Shown piece after piece: positions 51,156-60,800 of a DNA stretch of 64,000 bases; position 1 is the stretch's first letter; every line of letters starts with the position of its first letter. Position numbers and translations under genes: made by a program. Source of the DNA: JAHEAO01 sp942492375 (GTDB lineage: Bacteria > Pseudomonadota > Alphaproteobacteria > Rhodobacterales > Rhodobacteraceae). The notes under the pieces are model-generated. The model worked only from the letters and a program-made list of their open reading frames with translations, was not told the DNA's origin and made no database searches. The stretch spans positions 1 through 64,000 of the forward strand of contig CALOEL010000017.1 in assembly GCA_942492375.1 (NCBI GenBank), written 5' to 3'.

Positions 51156-52411
51156 CCGTACAGCTTCACACCCTCTCCAATGGCTTTCGTATCGTCACCG
51201 AGAACATGCCGGGCGTGGCCTCGGCCTCGATCGGCGTCTGGATCGACGCGGGCGGCCGCCACGAGCGCCTTGAACAGAACGGTATCGCCCATTTCCTGGA
51301 GCATATGGCGTTCAAGGGCACGAAGCGGCGCACCGCGTTGCAGATTGCCGAGGAGATCGAGGATGTCGGGGGCTACCTGAACGCCTATACGAGCAGAGAG
51401 ACGACGGCTTTCTATGCACGCGTTCTGAAAGTCGATGTGCCTTTGGCCCTGGATGTGATCGCCGATATCCTGCTTGAGCCGGTCTTCGATCCGGCCGAGA
51501 TCGAGGTCGAGCGGGGGGTGATCCTGCAGGAAATCGGCCAGGCGCTGGATACGCCGGACGATGTGATCTTCGACTGGCTGCAGGAAAGCGCCTATCCGGA
51601 GCAAGCGCTTGGTCGCACGATCCTGGGCCCGACCGAGAGGGTCTCTTCATTCGCGCGGCGCGATCTGGCGGATTTCGTGACCGAGCATTACGGGCCCGAA
51701 CGGATGATCCTGTCGGCGGCCGGCGCAGTCGATCACGACGAGATCGTCCTGACCGCCGAGCGGCTTTTCGGGCATCTCGAGAAGCGGCCCGTCTATGTGC
51801 AGACCGACGCGGTGTTCCGAAGCGGCGAACGGCACGAAGTGAAAGCGCTTGAACAGGCGCATTTCGCGCTTGGCTTTGAAAGCCCGGGATACCGGGATGA
51901 CGCGATCTACACCGCGCAGATATTCGCGACCGCCTTTGGCGGCGGGATGTCGTCTCGGCTGTTTCAGGAGGTGCGGGAAAAGCGCGGCCTCTGCTATACA
52001 ATCTGCGCCCAGACCGGCGCCCATGCGGAAACCGGCATGACCACGATCTATGCCGGGACCGGGGCCGACGATTTGCCGGAACTGGCCCAAATCACCATGG
52101 ATGAGTTGAAGCGCAGCGCCGATGACATGACGCCGGCCGAAGTGGCAAGGGCGCGGGCGCAGATGAAGGCGGGGCTTCTGATGGGGCTTGAAAGCCCGTC
52201 CTCGCGGGCGGAGCGGCTGGCCCGGATGGTTTCGATCTGGGGCAGGGTTCCGGCGCTGGAAGAAACCATCAGCCGGATCGATGCGGTCACGACCGGCGAT
52301 GTGCGCGACTTTGCGGCCCGGCTGACTCGCGCCGATGCCGCACTGGCCGTGTACGGTCCGATCCAGAAGGCTCCTCGTCTTGGCGATCTGCGTGAAAGGC
52401 TCGCCGCCTGA
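51152..52411 (+). CDS. M16 family zinc peptidase (processing-peptidase-like)
   Basis: A 419-residue pitrilysin-family protease related to the mitochondrial processing peptidase beta subunit. The inverted zinc motif is HFLEHMAFKGT (HxxEH at about residues 49-53), with the distal Glu in VERGVILQEIGQ. The C-terminal half has AFGGGMSSRLFQEVREKRGL, the Gly-rich substrate-binding loop. It starts with TTG overlapping the thrC stop. The natural substrates in bacteria are poorly known. Confidence 0.94.
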   Translation: MTVQLHTLSNGFRIVTENMPGVASASIGVWIDAGGRHERLEQNGIAHFLEHMAFKGTKRRTALQIAEEIEDVGGYLNAYTSRETTAFYARVLKVDVPLALDVIADILLEPVFDPAEIEVERGVILQEIGQALDTPDDVIFDWLQESAYPEQALGRTILGPTERVSSFARRDLADFVTEHYGPERMILSAAGAVDHDEIVLTAERLFGHLEKRPVYVQTDAVFRSGERHEVKALEQAHFALGFESPGYRDDAIYTAQIFATAFGGGMSSRLFQEVREKRGLCYTICAQTGAHAETGMTTIYAGTGADDLPELAQITMDELKRSADDMTPAEVARARAQMKAGLLMGLESPSSRAERLARMVSIWGRVPALEETISRIDAVTTGDVRDFAARLTRADAALAVYGPIQKAPRLGDLRERLAA

Positions 52412-52995
52412 TGCTTTCCCGGCGGCGCAAGGTCCGGATCGAGACCGAGCGCATGTCGCTGCGCCCGCCGCAGCATTCCGATTTTCGCCAATGGTCGGGG
52501 TTGCGCCAGCAGAGCGCCCAGTTCCTGAAGCCTTGGGAGCCGACCTGGGCGGATGATCATCTGTCCCGGAAAGGGTTCACCAACCGGGTCTATTGGGCGC
52601 AGAGATCCATCGTGAACGAGTCCGCCTTGCCGCTTTTCCTGATCCGGCGCAGGGATGAAACGCTGCTGGGCGCCATCACGCTCGACAACATCCGCCGCGG
52701 GCCTTCCCAGTCGGGAACCTGCGGCTACTGGATCGGTCAGCCCCACGCTCGCCAGGGCTACATGCGTGAAGCGTTGCAGGCGGTCGTGCATTACGCGTTC
52801 AGCGCGCTGGATCTCAGCCGTCTCGAAAGCGCCTGCCTGCCGGAAAACGCGGCCTCTCGGGGCGTACTGGAAAAATGCGGCTACAAGTATGAAGGCGTCG
52901 CGCAGAGCTACCTCCAGATCAATGGGCGTTGGCGGAATCACGTCCTTTACGCCAATCTGCGCGGTGACAGGCGCGGCAAGGCCGACATCGGCTGA
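52411..52995 (+). CDS. GNAT acetyltransferase of the RimJ/RimL type
   Basis: A 194-residue GNAT protein: IETERMSLRPPQHSDFRQW at the start, the acetyl-CoA-binding region GTCGYWIGQPHARQGYMREAL, and LSRLESACLPENAASRGVLEKCGYKYEGV at the end. These match RimJ N-acetyltransferases acting on ribosomal protein S5, but related enzymes modify other targets, so the substrate is not certain. The ATG shares a base with the peptidase stop (TGATG), so the two genes are coupled. Confidence 0.9.
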   Translation: MLSRRRKVRIETERMSLRPPQHSDFRQWSGLRQQSAQFLKPWEPTWADDHLSRKGFTNRVYWAQRSIVNESALPLFLIRRRDETLLGAITLDNIRRGPSQSGTCGYWIGQPHARQGYMREALQAVVHYAFSALDLSRLESACLPENAASRGVLEKCGYKYEGVAQSYLQINGRWRNHVLYANLRGDRRGKADIG

Positions 52996-53077
52996 GCGCG
53001 GTTTCGACCCGGCGCATCTTGCGCGGCCAAGTGACAAATTTTCTCCATGCGCTATCTTTGAGCGCGGGAGACGCCTC

Positions 53078-53884
53078 ATGTACCGAATGATTGTCGCATT
53101 CATGCTGATCGCTACAACCGCCGCGGCCCAGGATCGCCGCGCGAGTCATTGCATCGCCCTGGCCGATGCCGCCCCCGGTCTGCGATATCTTCACAAGGCG
53201 TCTTGGGCGGAACCCGTGCCTGCCGACTCGGTGCGGCTCTCTTATATCGATCATTCGATGTTCCTGCTTCAAACCGAGGGCGGCATCAGTATCGCGACGG
53301 ACTATAACGGCTATACCGGCACGGCAGAGTTCCTGCCGGATGTGGTCACCATGAATCACGCCCATTCGAGCCATTGGACGTCCTATGTCGATGAGGGCGT
53401 CGATCATGTGCTGAAGGGGTGGGGCCCGTTCGGTGAGGGGATCGAGCATCATCTCGATCTCGGCGAGGTCCTGATCCGCAACGTCCCGACGGACATTCGG
53501 TCCGGTGGCGGCGTCGAAGAGAACGGCAACTCGATCTTCGTCTTCGAGGTCGCCGGTCTGTGCGTCGGCCATCTCGGGCATCTGCACCACGAACCCAACG
53601 AACAGCAATATGCGGCACTGGGTCGGCTGGATGTGGTGATGGCCGCCGTCGATGGCGGGCTGACCGTGCCGATCCCGGTGATGACGCGCATCCTTAAGCG
53701 GCTTCGGTCATCCGTCGTCATTCCGATGCATTGGTTCGGCCGCGGACCCCTGGAGCGCTTCCTTGTCGAGATGTCGGACGAGTTCGATATCGTCCGCACC
53801 GACCAGTCGAGCCTGGAACTGTCGCTGCAGAACCTGCCGTCGCGCCCGACGATCATGGTTCTTGAACCGCGATACCTCGAATAG
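53078..53884 (+). CDS. Secreted metallo-beta-lactamase fold protein
   Basis: A 268-residue protein with a signal peptide (MYRMIVAFMLIATTAAAQ), so it acts in the periplasm. The fold is of the UlaG-like metallo-hydrolase type: VRLSYIDHSMFLLQTEGG and ISIATDYNGY, then the metal motif NHAHSSH near residue 91, VGHLGHLHH near 165, and IPMHWFGRGP near 220. In the first motif Ser replaces the usual Asp of HxHxDH, so one metal site may be altered. ATG 53078 has GGGAG upstream. It stands 82 bases after the GNAT gene. The substrate is unknown. Confidence 0.85.
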   Translation: MYRMIVAFMLIATTAAAQDRRASHCIALADAAPGLRYLHKASWAEPVPADSVRLSYIDHSMFLLQTEGGISIATDYNGYTGTAEFLPDVVTMNHAHSSHWTSYVDEGVDHVLKGWGPFGEGIEHHLDLGEVLIRNVPTDIRSGGGVEENGNSIFVFEVAGLCVGHLGHLHHEPNEQQYAALGRLDVVMAAVDGGLTVPIPVMTRILKRLRSSVVIPMHWFGRGPLERFLVEMSDEFDIVRTDQSSLELSLQNLPSRPTIMVLEPRYLE

Positions 53885-53944
53885 GCGACTGCCCGGCTTG
53901 TCGGGCCGCGCGAAGTCGTGCTTGATCCGCAGAAGGAGAAGAGC

Positions 53945-55360
53945 ATGACGCTGAACGCCGTTACCCGAGAATTCGAAGACCGGCTGCGTCGCGGCCTGCC
54001 GGCGGATGCGTTCCGACCCGCCGCGCCGCATTATTTCGAGGATCCGCGCGGATTGGTGGAAGGCAGGGCGGGCGTGATCCTGGCGCCCTCGAATGTCAAA
54101 GAGGTCGCGTTCATTGTCCGGCACGCCAACGAGGCGCGCGTGCCTGTCGTGCCGTTCGGTGGCGGCACCGGCCTGGTCGGCGGCCAGCTTCGCGCGCAGG
54201 AGCCGGCGCCGGTGATTGTTTCTCTGGAGCGGATGACCGCAATACGAGCGGTCCTGCCGAAAGAGAACGCGATGATCGCCGAAGCGGGCGCGGTGCTGCA
54301 TGATATCCATCAGGCGGCGGCGAAAGTGGACCGGCTTTTTCCGTTGTGGCTTGCCTCGGAAGGCTCGTGCCGGATCGGCGGCAATCTTGCGACGAATGCG
54401 GGCGGGATCAACGTGATCCGCTACGGAACCGCCCGCGATCTGTGTCTTGGGCTGGAAGCGGTATTGCCGAACGGCGAAATCTGGAATGGACTGAGGCGGC
54501 TGCGGAAGGACAATACCGGCTATGACCTCAAGAACCTGCTGATCGGCGCGGAAGGGACTTTGGGGATCATCACCGCGGCCTCGCTGCGTCTTTTCCCGAT
54601 ACCGGCCGCGCAAGGCGCGGCTCTGATGGTGGTTAACGATCCGGAAAGCGCGCTGGCGCTGCTGGAGATGAGCGTTGACCGCGCGGCGGAAAGCCTTTCC
54701 GCCTTCGAACTGATTGACGGAACCGGCCTGCAGTTCCTTGCGGAGACAATGCCACATCTGCGGCAGCCATTTGCGGTCGTGCCAAGATGGATGGTGCTGG
54801 TGGATGTCGGTTTACCGAAGGGTCAGGACCCGACCGATCTGCTGGGTGGGCTCTTCGAGGACGCGTATCAGCGCGGTCTTGTTTCCGACGGGCTGATCGC
54901 CCAGTCCGAGACGCAGCGATCTGAATTCTGGTCGGTCCGCGAAAGCATTCCGGCAGCGAACAAGCGCATTGGTGCGATCGCGTCGCATGATATTTCCCTG
55001 CCGATCGGGGCGATACCGGAATTCATCGCCGAGGCCAGCAGCGCGTTGAATCGTCTGGCCCAAATCAGGATCAACTGTTTCGGTCATCTTGGCGACGGCA
55101 ACCTGCATTTCAATGTCTTTCCGGCGGCGGGACACGGCAAGTCCGACTATGCAAGCCTGGCGTCCGAAATCCGGCGCACTGTTTATGACCTGGTCGCCAC
55201 CTATGGCGGATCGTTCAGCGCTGAACATGGCGTGGGCCGCCTGAAGGTCGAAGAGCTGGAGCGCTACGGAGATCCCGCGAAGCTGAATGCGATGCGCGCG
55301 ATCAAGGCCGCGCTGGATCCCGCCGGCATCATGAATCCGGGCGCAGTGCTTCCAGCCTAG
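53945..55360 (+). CDS. FAD-linked D-2-hydroxyacid dehydrogenase (GlcD/D2HGDH-like)
   Basis: A 471-residue flavoprotein of the FAD-binding type 4 / FAD-oxidase C family. The FAD domain has VPVVPFGGGTGLVGGQLRA and ASEGSCRIGGNLATNAGG, with GLEAVLPNGEIWNGL and LLIGAEGTLGIIT further on. The C-terminal domain has NCFGHLGDGNLHFNVFP and FSAEHGVGRLK, which carry the metal/substrate His residues. It fits D-2-hydroxyglutarate, D-lactate or glycolate oxidase; which one cannot be said. ATG 53945 has AGAAGGAGA upstream and is preferred over an in-frame upstream start at 53918. Confidence 0.93.
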   Translation: MTLNAVTREFEDRLRRGLPADAFRPAAPHYFEDPRGLVEGRAGVILAPSNVKEVAFIVRHANEARVPVVPFGGGTGLVGGQLRAQEPAPVIVSLERMTAIRAVLPKENAMIAEAGAVLHDIHQAAAKVDRLFPLWLASEGSCRIGGNLATNAGGINVIRYGTARDLCLGLEAVLPNGEIWNGLRRLRKDNTGYDLKNLLIGAEGTLGIITAASLRLFPIPAAQGAALMVVNDPESALALLEMSVDRAAESLSAFELIDGTGLQFLAETMPHLRQPFAVVPRWMVLVDVGLPKGQDPTDLLGGLFEDAYQRGLVSDGLIAQSETQRSEFWSVRESIPAANKRIGAIASHDISLPIGAIPEFIAEASSALNRLAQIRINCFGHLGDGNLHFNVFPAAGHGKSDYASLASEIRRTVYDLVATYGGSFSAEHGVGRLKVEELERYGDPAKLNAMRAIKAALDPAGIMNPGAVLPA

Positions 55361-55366
55361 TCAGGA

Positions 55367-55906
55367 TCAGCCGCCGTCAAAATCACAGAGCGCGTGGACG
55401 TCGTAGCCCATCGATTCCAGCCGCGCCCGCCCGCCCAGTTCTGGAAGGTCGACAACGAAGGCGCATCCGATGATCTCGCCGCCCAAGCGCTCGATCAGCT
55501 TGATTCCGGCTTCCGCCGTTCCCCCTGTCGCAAGCAGATCGTCCACCAGCAGGATCTTTTCTCCGGGCTGGATCGCATCGTCGTGCAGCTCCACGATCGC
55601 TTCGCCATATTCCAGCTTGTAGTCCTGGGAAATCGTGCGGCCCGGCAGTTTGCCTTTCTTGCGCACCGGCACGAAGCCGACGGTCAGCTGATGGGCGATC
55701 GCGCCGCCAAGGATGAAGCCGCGCGCCTCCAATCCCACGACCTTGTCAATCTGCATGCCGGCATAGGGGTGCAGCAACTGGTCGACGCAGATGCGAAAAC
55801 CGCGGGCATCCGCGAACAGCGTCGTCACATCCCTGAACAGGATTCCTTCATGGGGAAAATCAACGATCGTGCGAATGTAGTCCCTGACGGTCCGGCGATC
55901 CTGCAT
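55367..55906 (-). CDS. apt: Adenine phosphoribosyltransferase
   Basis: Purine salvage enzyme forming AMP from adenine and PRPP. The 179-residue protein has IVDFPHEGILFRDVTTLF near the N-terminus, VGLEARGFILGGAIAHQL, VRKKGKLPG, and the PRPP loop ILLVDDLLATGGTAEAG at about 122-138. ATG 55906 gives the standard N-terminus. It converges on the flavoprotein gene (6-base gap) and follows the Nudix gene by 67 bases. Confidence 0.96.
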   Translation of the reverse strand: MQDRRTVRDYIRTIVDFPHEGILFRDVTTLFADARGFRICVDQLLHPYAGMQIDKVVGLEARGFILGGAIAHQLTVGFVPVRKKGKLPGRTISQDYKLEYGEAIVELHDDAIQPGEKILLVDDLLATGGTAEAGIKLIERLGGEIIGCAFVVDLPELGGRARLESMGYDVHALCDFDGG

Positions 55907-55973
55907 GGTCTGTCCTGTGAAGCAACCGGTCCTGTCTAGGCCGGGCCGGCACCGCAAATCAAGCGCATAGCAG

Positions 55974-56441
55974 TCAGGAAAGCCGATGCGGATCCAGATC
56001 CTTCAGAAACTGGCGAAGCTCGGGGTTGTCAACGGTGCTGGCGGCTCTTTTCAAGCTGAACCACTTGCGCTTTCGCTGCGATTTCTCCCGGTAGGATCGC
56101 AACAGTTTCTTCACCTTGATCGGGTAGATGGCTATCACGCAAGGCACCTGCTGGTTGCTGGTCAGCGTCTTCACGTCTGAATAAAGCCCGATGCTGCCCC
56201 CGGTCACTTTGCCGATGGCGCCGGCCTCTTCTTCCGCCTCGCGCAAAGCCGTCTGGGCCGGCGTGGCGCCGTCCAAGGGCCAGCCCTTGGGAAGGATCCA
56301 CAATCCGCTCTTGCGGCTCGTGACCAGAAGGACGCGAAGATCCTGCCCCTTGAACCGGTAGCACAAGGCGCCGAACTGGGTCCGCACGGCGGTCTTTTCA
56401 CCATTCGGAAGGCTGATCGGTGTCTGGTTCACGTCTGTCAT
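55974..56441 (-). CDS. Nudix hydrolase with a variant Nudix box
   Basis: A 155-residue Nudix protein. The box reads GWPLDGATPAQTALREAEEE then AG (residues 53-74): the RE-x-x-EE-x-G core is complete, but the first Glu (G-x5-E) is Ala59. The LWILPKGWPLDG pattern resembles diphosphoinositol-polyphosphate-type Nudix enzymes common in alphaproteobacteria. The substrate is not predictable. The C-terminus is basic (SYREKSQRKRKWF). ATG 56441 is chosen; an upstream GTG/ATG at 56486 would add 15 residues. Confidence 0.9.
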   Translation of the reverse strand: MTDVNQTPISLPNGEKTAVRTQFGALCYRFKGQDLRVLLVTSRKSGLWILPKGWPLDGATPAQTALREAEEEAGAIGKVTGGSIGLYSDVKTLTSNQQVPCVIAIYPIKVKKLLRSYREKSQRKRKWFSLKRAASTVDNPELRQFLKDLDPHRLS

Positions 56442-56519
56442 GCTTCGGCTGCTGGTTGTGCCGGTCCGAACGATAACGAGCCACAAGCAGAAGTTAAGCG
56501 GATATGTTGCATGGTGTCG

Positions 56520-57788
56520 CTAGCGATCGGCCAGAGTGGCGAGTTGGTCAACAAAGTCGTCAATCCCGGTGGTTTCCTTGCGCATCCCGGCCAAGGCACG
56601 ATTGGCGGCGCGCGTCATCGTCTGTTGCCTGTGGTCCTGGCTGAGGTCGAGAACGGCGCTTGCCAACTGGGTTTCGTCCTGTGCCGCAACGGCGCCACCA
56701 GCCGCGTCAAGCGCCCCGAAGGCGTCGGCGTGGTTCCAGATGCTGGGTCCGTGCACCATGGCGCTGTTGAATTGCGCCGGTTCGAACGGCGTATGGCCGC
56801 CCTTTGCAACCCAGGTGCCGCCGATCAGCGTGATCCCTGCCACGCTGTACCAAAGCGCCATTTCCCCCAAGGTGTCGGCCAGAAGCACGGGATGCCGCCC
56901 GATGTCCACGCCGTTGACCGAGCGTCGATCGAAGTCGAGAGAAACGGATTGAAGCGCACGGGCTATTTCGTCGCCGCGCGCAGGATGGCGCGGGGCAAGG
57001 ATCAGCCGCAGTTCGGGATCTTCCCGTCTTGCGGTGATGAAGGCGCGCAGGATCAGGGTCTCTTCGTTTTCGTGGGTTGAAGCGGCAAGCACGGTCCTCC
57101 GTCTGTCGAATCTTTCGGCAAGGCGGGCGAGGTCGGCCGGGTCGGGATCGGGCAGCGCGACCGCGGATTTCAACAACAGCGTTTTCCCGACCCGCTTCGG
57201 GTCGAGGCCCAGGCTGACAAAGCTCTCGGCCGCCTTGGAATCGAGAGGGGCGAGGTGATCAATGGTTGTCATGACAGAGCGCGCGAGCGCAGGAAACCGC
57301 GACCAGGTGGAATGGGCGCGTTCCGAAATGCGTCCCCCCGCGACTAGCACGGGAATCCCGATGCGCCGGCAGTGGGACAACCGGTTCGGCCAGAGTTCAT
57401 TCTCGACCGAAATCAGCGCAAGCGGGGACCACTGCTTGCAGAAGCGCCGGATGCAGGTTTGGAAGTCAAGCGGCGCCAGCTGGCCTTCGATGCGCGGATC
57501 CTGCCAGTTTCGGACCAATGTCCGACCCGTGGACGAATTCATCGTCACGACGATGCGAAGCTTCGGCCATCGCGCCAGTATGGCGGTCAGCAAGGGACGC
57601 GCCGCGGTCAATTCGCCCAGACTTGCGGCGTGAAGCCAGATCGTTTGGCCGGGTTCCGGTTCGGGCGAACTCAGGGCCAGCCGTTCCGCGAGAGTCGAGC
57701 GCGTTTCCTTTCCGGTCAGCCATCGCCATCCGAACACCAGCGCCAGCACCGGCGATACAAGCAAAAGTATGATGCGGTAAGAGATCAA
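56520..57788 (-). CDS. waaA: 3-deoxy-D-manno-octulosonic acid transferase
   Basis: Adds Kdo to lipid IV-A in LPS core synthesis. The 422-residue GT-B glycosyltransferase has an N-terminal membrane anchor (YRIILLLVSPVLALVFGW), the catalytic Glu motif IWLHAASLGELTAARPLL, SVENELWPN, and the C-terminal GGTWVAKGGHTPFEPAQFN. I choose a TTG at 57788, with AGGGC about 7 bases upstream, because it places the anchor at the N-terminus; no ATG does so. It lies about 90 bases after dnaE2 but is probably a separate function. Confidence 0.93.
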   Translation of the reverse strand: MISYRIILLLVSPVLALVFGWRWLTGKETRSTLAERLALSSPEPEPGQTIWLHAASLGELTAARPLLTAILARWPKLRIVVTMNSSTGRTLVRNWQDPRIEGQLAPLDFQTCIRRFCKQWSPLALISVENELWPNRLSHCRRIGIPVLVAGGRISERAHSTWSRFPALARSVMTTIDHLAPLDSKAAESFVSLGLDPKRVGKTLLLKSAVALPDPDPADLARLAERFDRRRTVLAASTHENEETLILRAFITARREDPELRLILAPRHPARGDEIARALQSVSLDFDRRSVNGVDIGRHPVLLADTLGEMALWYSVAGITLIGGTWVAKGGHTPFEPAQFNSAMVHGPSIWNHADAFGALDAAGGAVAAQDETQLASAVLDLSQDHRQQTMTRAANRALAGMRKETTGIDDFVDQLATLADR

Positions 57789-57879
57789 GCGGCGCCCTGT
57801 CCGTCGTGTCGCGGTGCAAGCTACGCAGGCCGCCGAGGGGATACAAGTAGGACCCCGCGCGACCGCAGCTTTGCTTTTC

Positions 57880-60800
57880 CTAGTGAAAATCCCTGCTTGG
57901 AAATAGCCGCTTCGCCTGATCGCGGGGGTGCATGGCGCGGGCTGGCTGGCCGCGATGGCGTGGGGCGTCGTCGGCTTGGGGTTGGGTGATACCAACGACC
58001 CCTTCCATCGGGTGGCCGAGATCCGATAGGCGGAAGGAGAGGTCTTCTATCTGTTGCGCGATCAGATGCGTCACGATCCCTTCGCGCTGCAGATGGCCGG
58101 TGACGCGTAACAGTCTTCCGCCCATGACGATGCGGCGGAAACGTTTATAGACATCCTTCCAGACCACCACGTTGGACACGCCGGTTTCGTCTTCCAGCGT
58201 CAGGAAAATCACACCCGAGGCGGTGCCGGGACGCTGGCGCGTGATGACGAGGCCGCAAACGGTGATGCGTTTCAACGGAGTTTCGGCAAGTTTGTCATGA
58301 GGGGTGAGACCCGGAATGGATGGACGGAGCAATTCCATCGGATGGGCACGGAGCGTCAGGCGCATGGAGACGTAATCTTCCACCACTTCCTCGCCCAGAT
58401 GCATCGCAGGCAGGTCGACCTGCGGCTCGCGGATGCATTCCCCGTCAATAGGGTCATTGAACAGCGGCAGCGGCATCTGCCCGCGGATCGCCTTGACCTG
58501 CCAGAGGGCATCGCGCCGGGTGAGGCCCATGTCGGAAAACCCATCCGCCTCCGCCAGCTTTTCCAGTGCCGCCGGGGCGATCCCGGACCGTAGCCAGACG
58601 GCCTCGGTGTCGCGATAGCCATTCCCGCGCGCCGCGACGATCCAGCCCGCATCCTCTTCCCTGAAGCCCTTGATCTGGCGAAAGCCGAGGCGGAGCGCGA
58701 GTGTGCCATCCGCGCGCCGTTCCAGCGTGTTGTCCCAAGCGCTGTTGTTCACGCAGATGGGCCGGACCTCTACCTGATGCTCTCGCGCATCGCGCACGAT
58801 CTGAGCCGGGGCATAGAAGCCCATTGGCTGCGAATTCAGAAGCGCGCAGGCGAAAACCGCCGGATGATGGCATTTGAGCCAGGCCGAGACATAGGCGAGC
58901 ATGGCGAAGGCCGCCGCGTGGCTTTCGGGAAAGCCGTAATCGGCAAAGCCCTCGATCTGACTGAAACACCGTTCCGCCGTTTCGGAACTGTAGCCGTTCT
59001 TGAGCATGCCGGTGACGAACCTGTCCTTGAACCGGCCAATGGTCCCCATCCGCCGGAAGGAGGCGATGGAGCGACGCAGATGGTCTGCTTCCTCTGCCGA
59101 AAACCCCGCCCCGACGACGGCAATCTGCATTGCCTGTTCCTGAAAGAGCGGCACGCCGAGGGTGCGGGCGGTGACAGCCTCCAGCGTCGGGCCGAAAGGT
59201 TCTGGCTTCTCCAGACCCTGTCGGCGCTTGATATAGGGCTGCACCATGCCGCCCTGGATCGGGCCGGGGCGGACGATGGCGACCTCGATCACCAGATCGT
59301 AGAATGTGGCTGGCTTCATCCGGGGCAGGAAATTCATCTGCGCCCGGCTTTCCACCTGGAACACGCCCACCGCATCGGCCACGCAGAGCATGTCATAGGT
59401 AGCTTTGTCTTCCTGCGGAACGGTGTCGATGGAAAGTCTCTGCCCTTCATGCTGCAGCAACAAGTCGAAGGCCTTGCGGATGCAGGTCAGCATCCCCAGC
59501 CCCAGCACATCGACCTTGAGGATCCCGAGCGCATCTATGTCGTCCTTGTCCCATTCGATGACTGTGCGGTTCTCCATCGCCGCGTTCTCGATCGGGCAGA
59601 GTTCATCAAGTCGCCCCCTGGTGATGACAAACCCACCAACATGCTGGGACAGGTGGCGGGGAAAACCGATAATCTCCCCGATCAGGCGGATGGTCTGGGC
59701 TAGCCGGCGGTCCGTGGGATCAAGTCCGAGTTCGCGGATACGCTCCGGATCGGCGCCGCCATTCGACATACCCCATATCTGCCCCGACAGGCTGGCCGTC
59801 ACGTCCTGAGATAACCCCATCACCTTCCCCACTTCGCGGATCGCGGCGCGAGAGCGGAAATGGATCACTGTTGCGCAAAGCCCGGCCCGGTGGCGGCCGT
59901 ATTTCTCATAGATATGCTGAATCACCTCTTCGCGCCGCTCATGTTCGAAATCGACGTCGATATCCGGCGGCTCCCCCCGGTATCTGGATATGAAACGCTC
60001 GAAAACCATGGCGATCTGGTCCGGGCTGACATCGGTGATGCCCAGCAGATAGCAGAGAATGGAATTGGCAGCGGATCCGCGACCCTGACACAAAATTCCT
60101 TTGGAACGGGCGTATTGAACGATATCGTGAACCGTCAGGAAATAGGCCGGAAAGCCGAGATCGGCGACGAGCTTCAGCTCTTTTTCGATCGACTCGATGA
60201 CTTTCCTGGGTGCCTCTTTCGGATAGCGGTATTTCAGCCCCTCAAGGACCAATCGTTCAAGCCGCGCCTGAGGCGCTTCGCCTTCGGAAATCTCATCAGG
60301 GTATTCATAGCTGAGTTCGCTGAGACAGAAAGAGCATCTGACGGCGATCTCTTGCGTGCGGCGGATCGCGGCGGGATGGTCGCGAAACATCCGCGCCATG
60401 TCCGCCGCGCCTTTCAGCCGCCGCTCGGCATTGAGCAGGGCGCGGGTGCCGATCTCGTCTATGGTAATATGTTCGCGCATGCAGGTCAGCACATCGGCAA
60501 GCTGACGGCGGCTCGCCCGGTGCATCAGCACATCGCCGACCGCCACCATTGGCGCAGAGGTTTTCTGCGCAAGCCGCGCGCAGGCTGTCAGATACGCCTG
60601 ATCGCTGCCGTCATAGCGCGGGGCGGCCCCAAGGAAGACATGGCCCGGGAAACGACGCCGGACCATTTGGATATGGGCGGTCGCGTCGTTCAGCCCGTTC
60701 TGCGGCAGGCCGATCAGGATCATGCCGGTGCAGGCGTCAAGCATGTCCTTCAGCTTGAGATGACAGCCGCCTTTTTCCGCCCGTCGCTTTCCCAGCGTCA

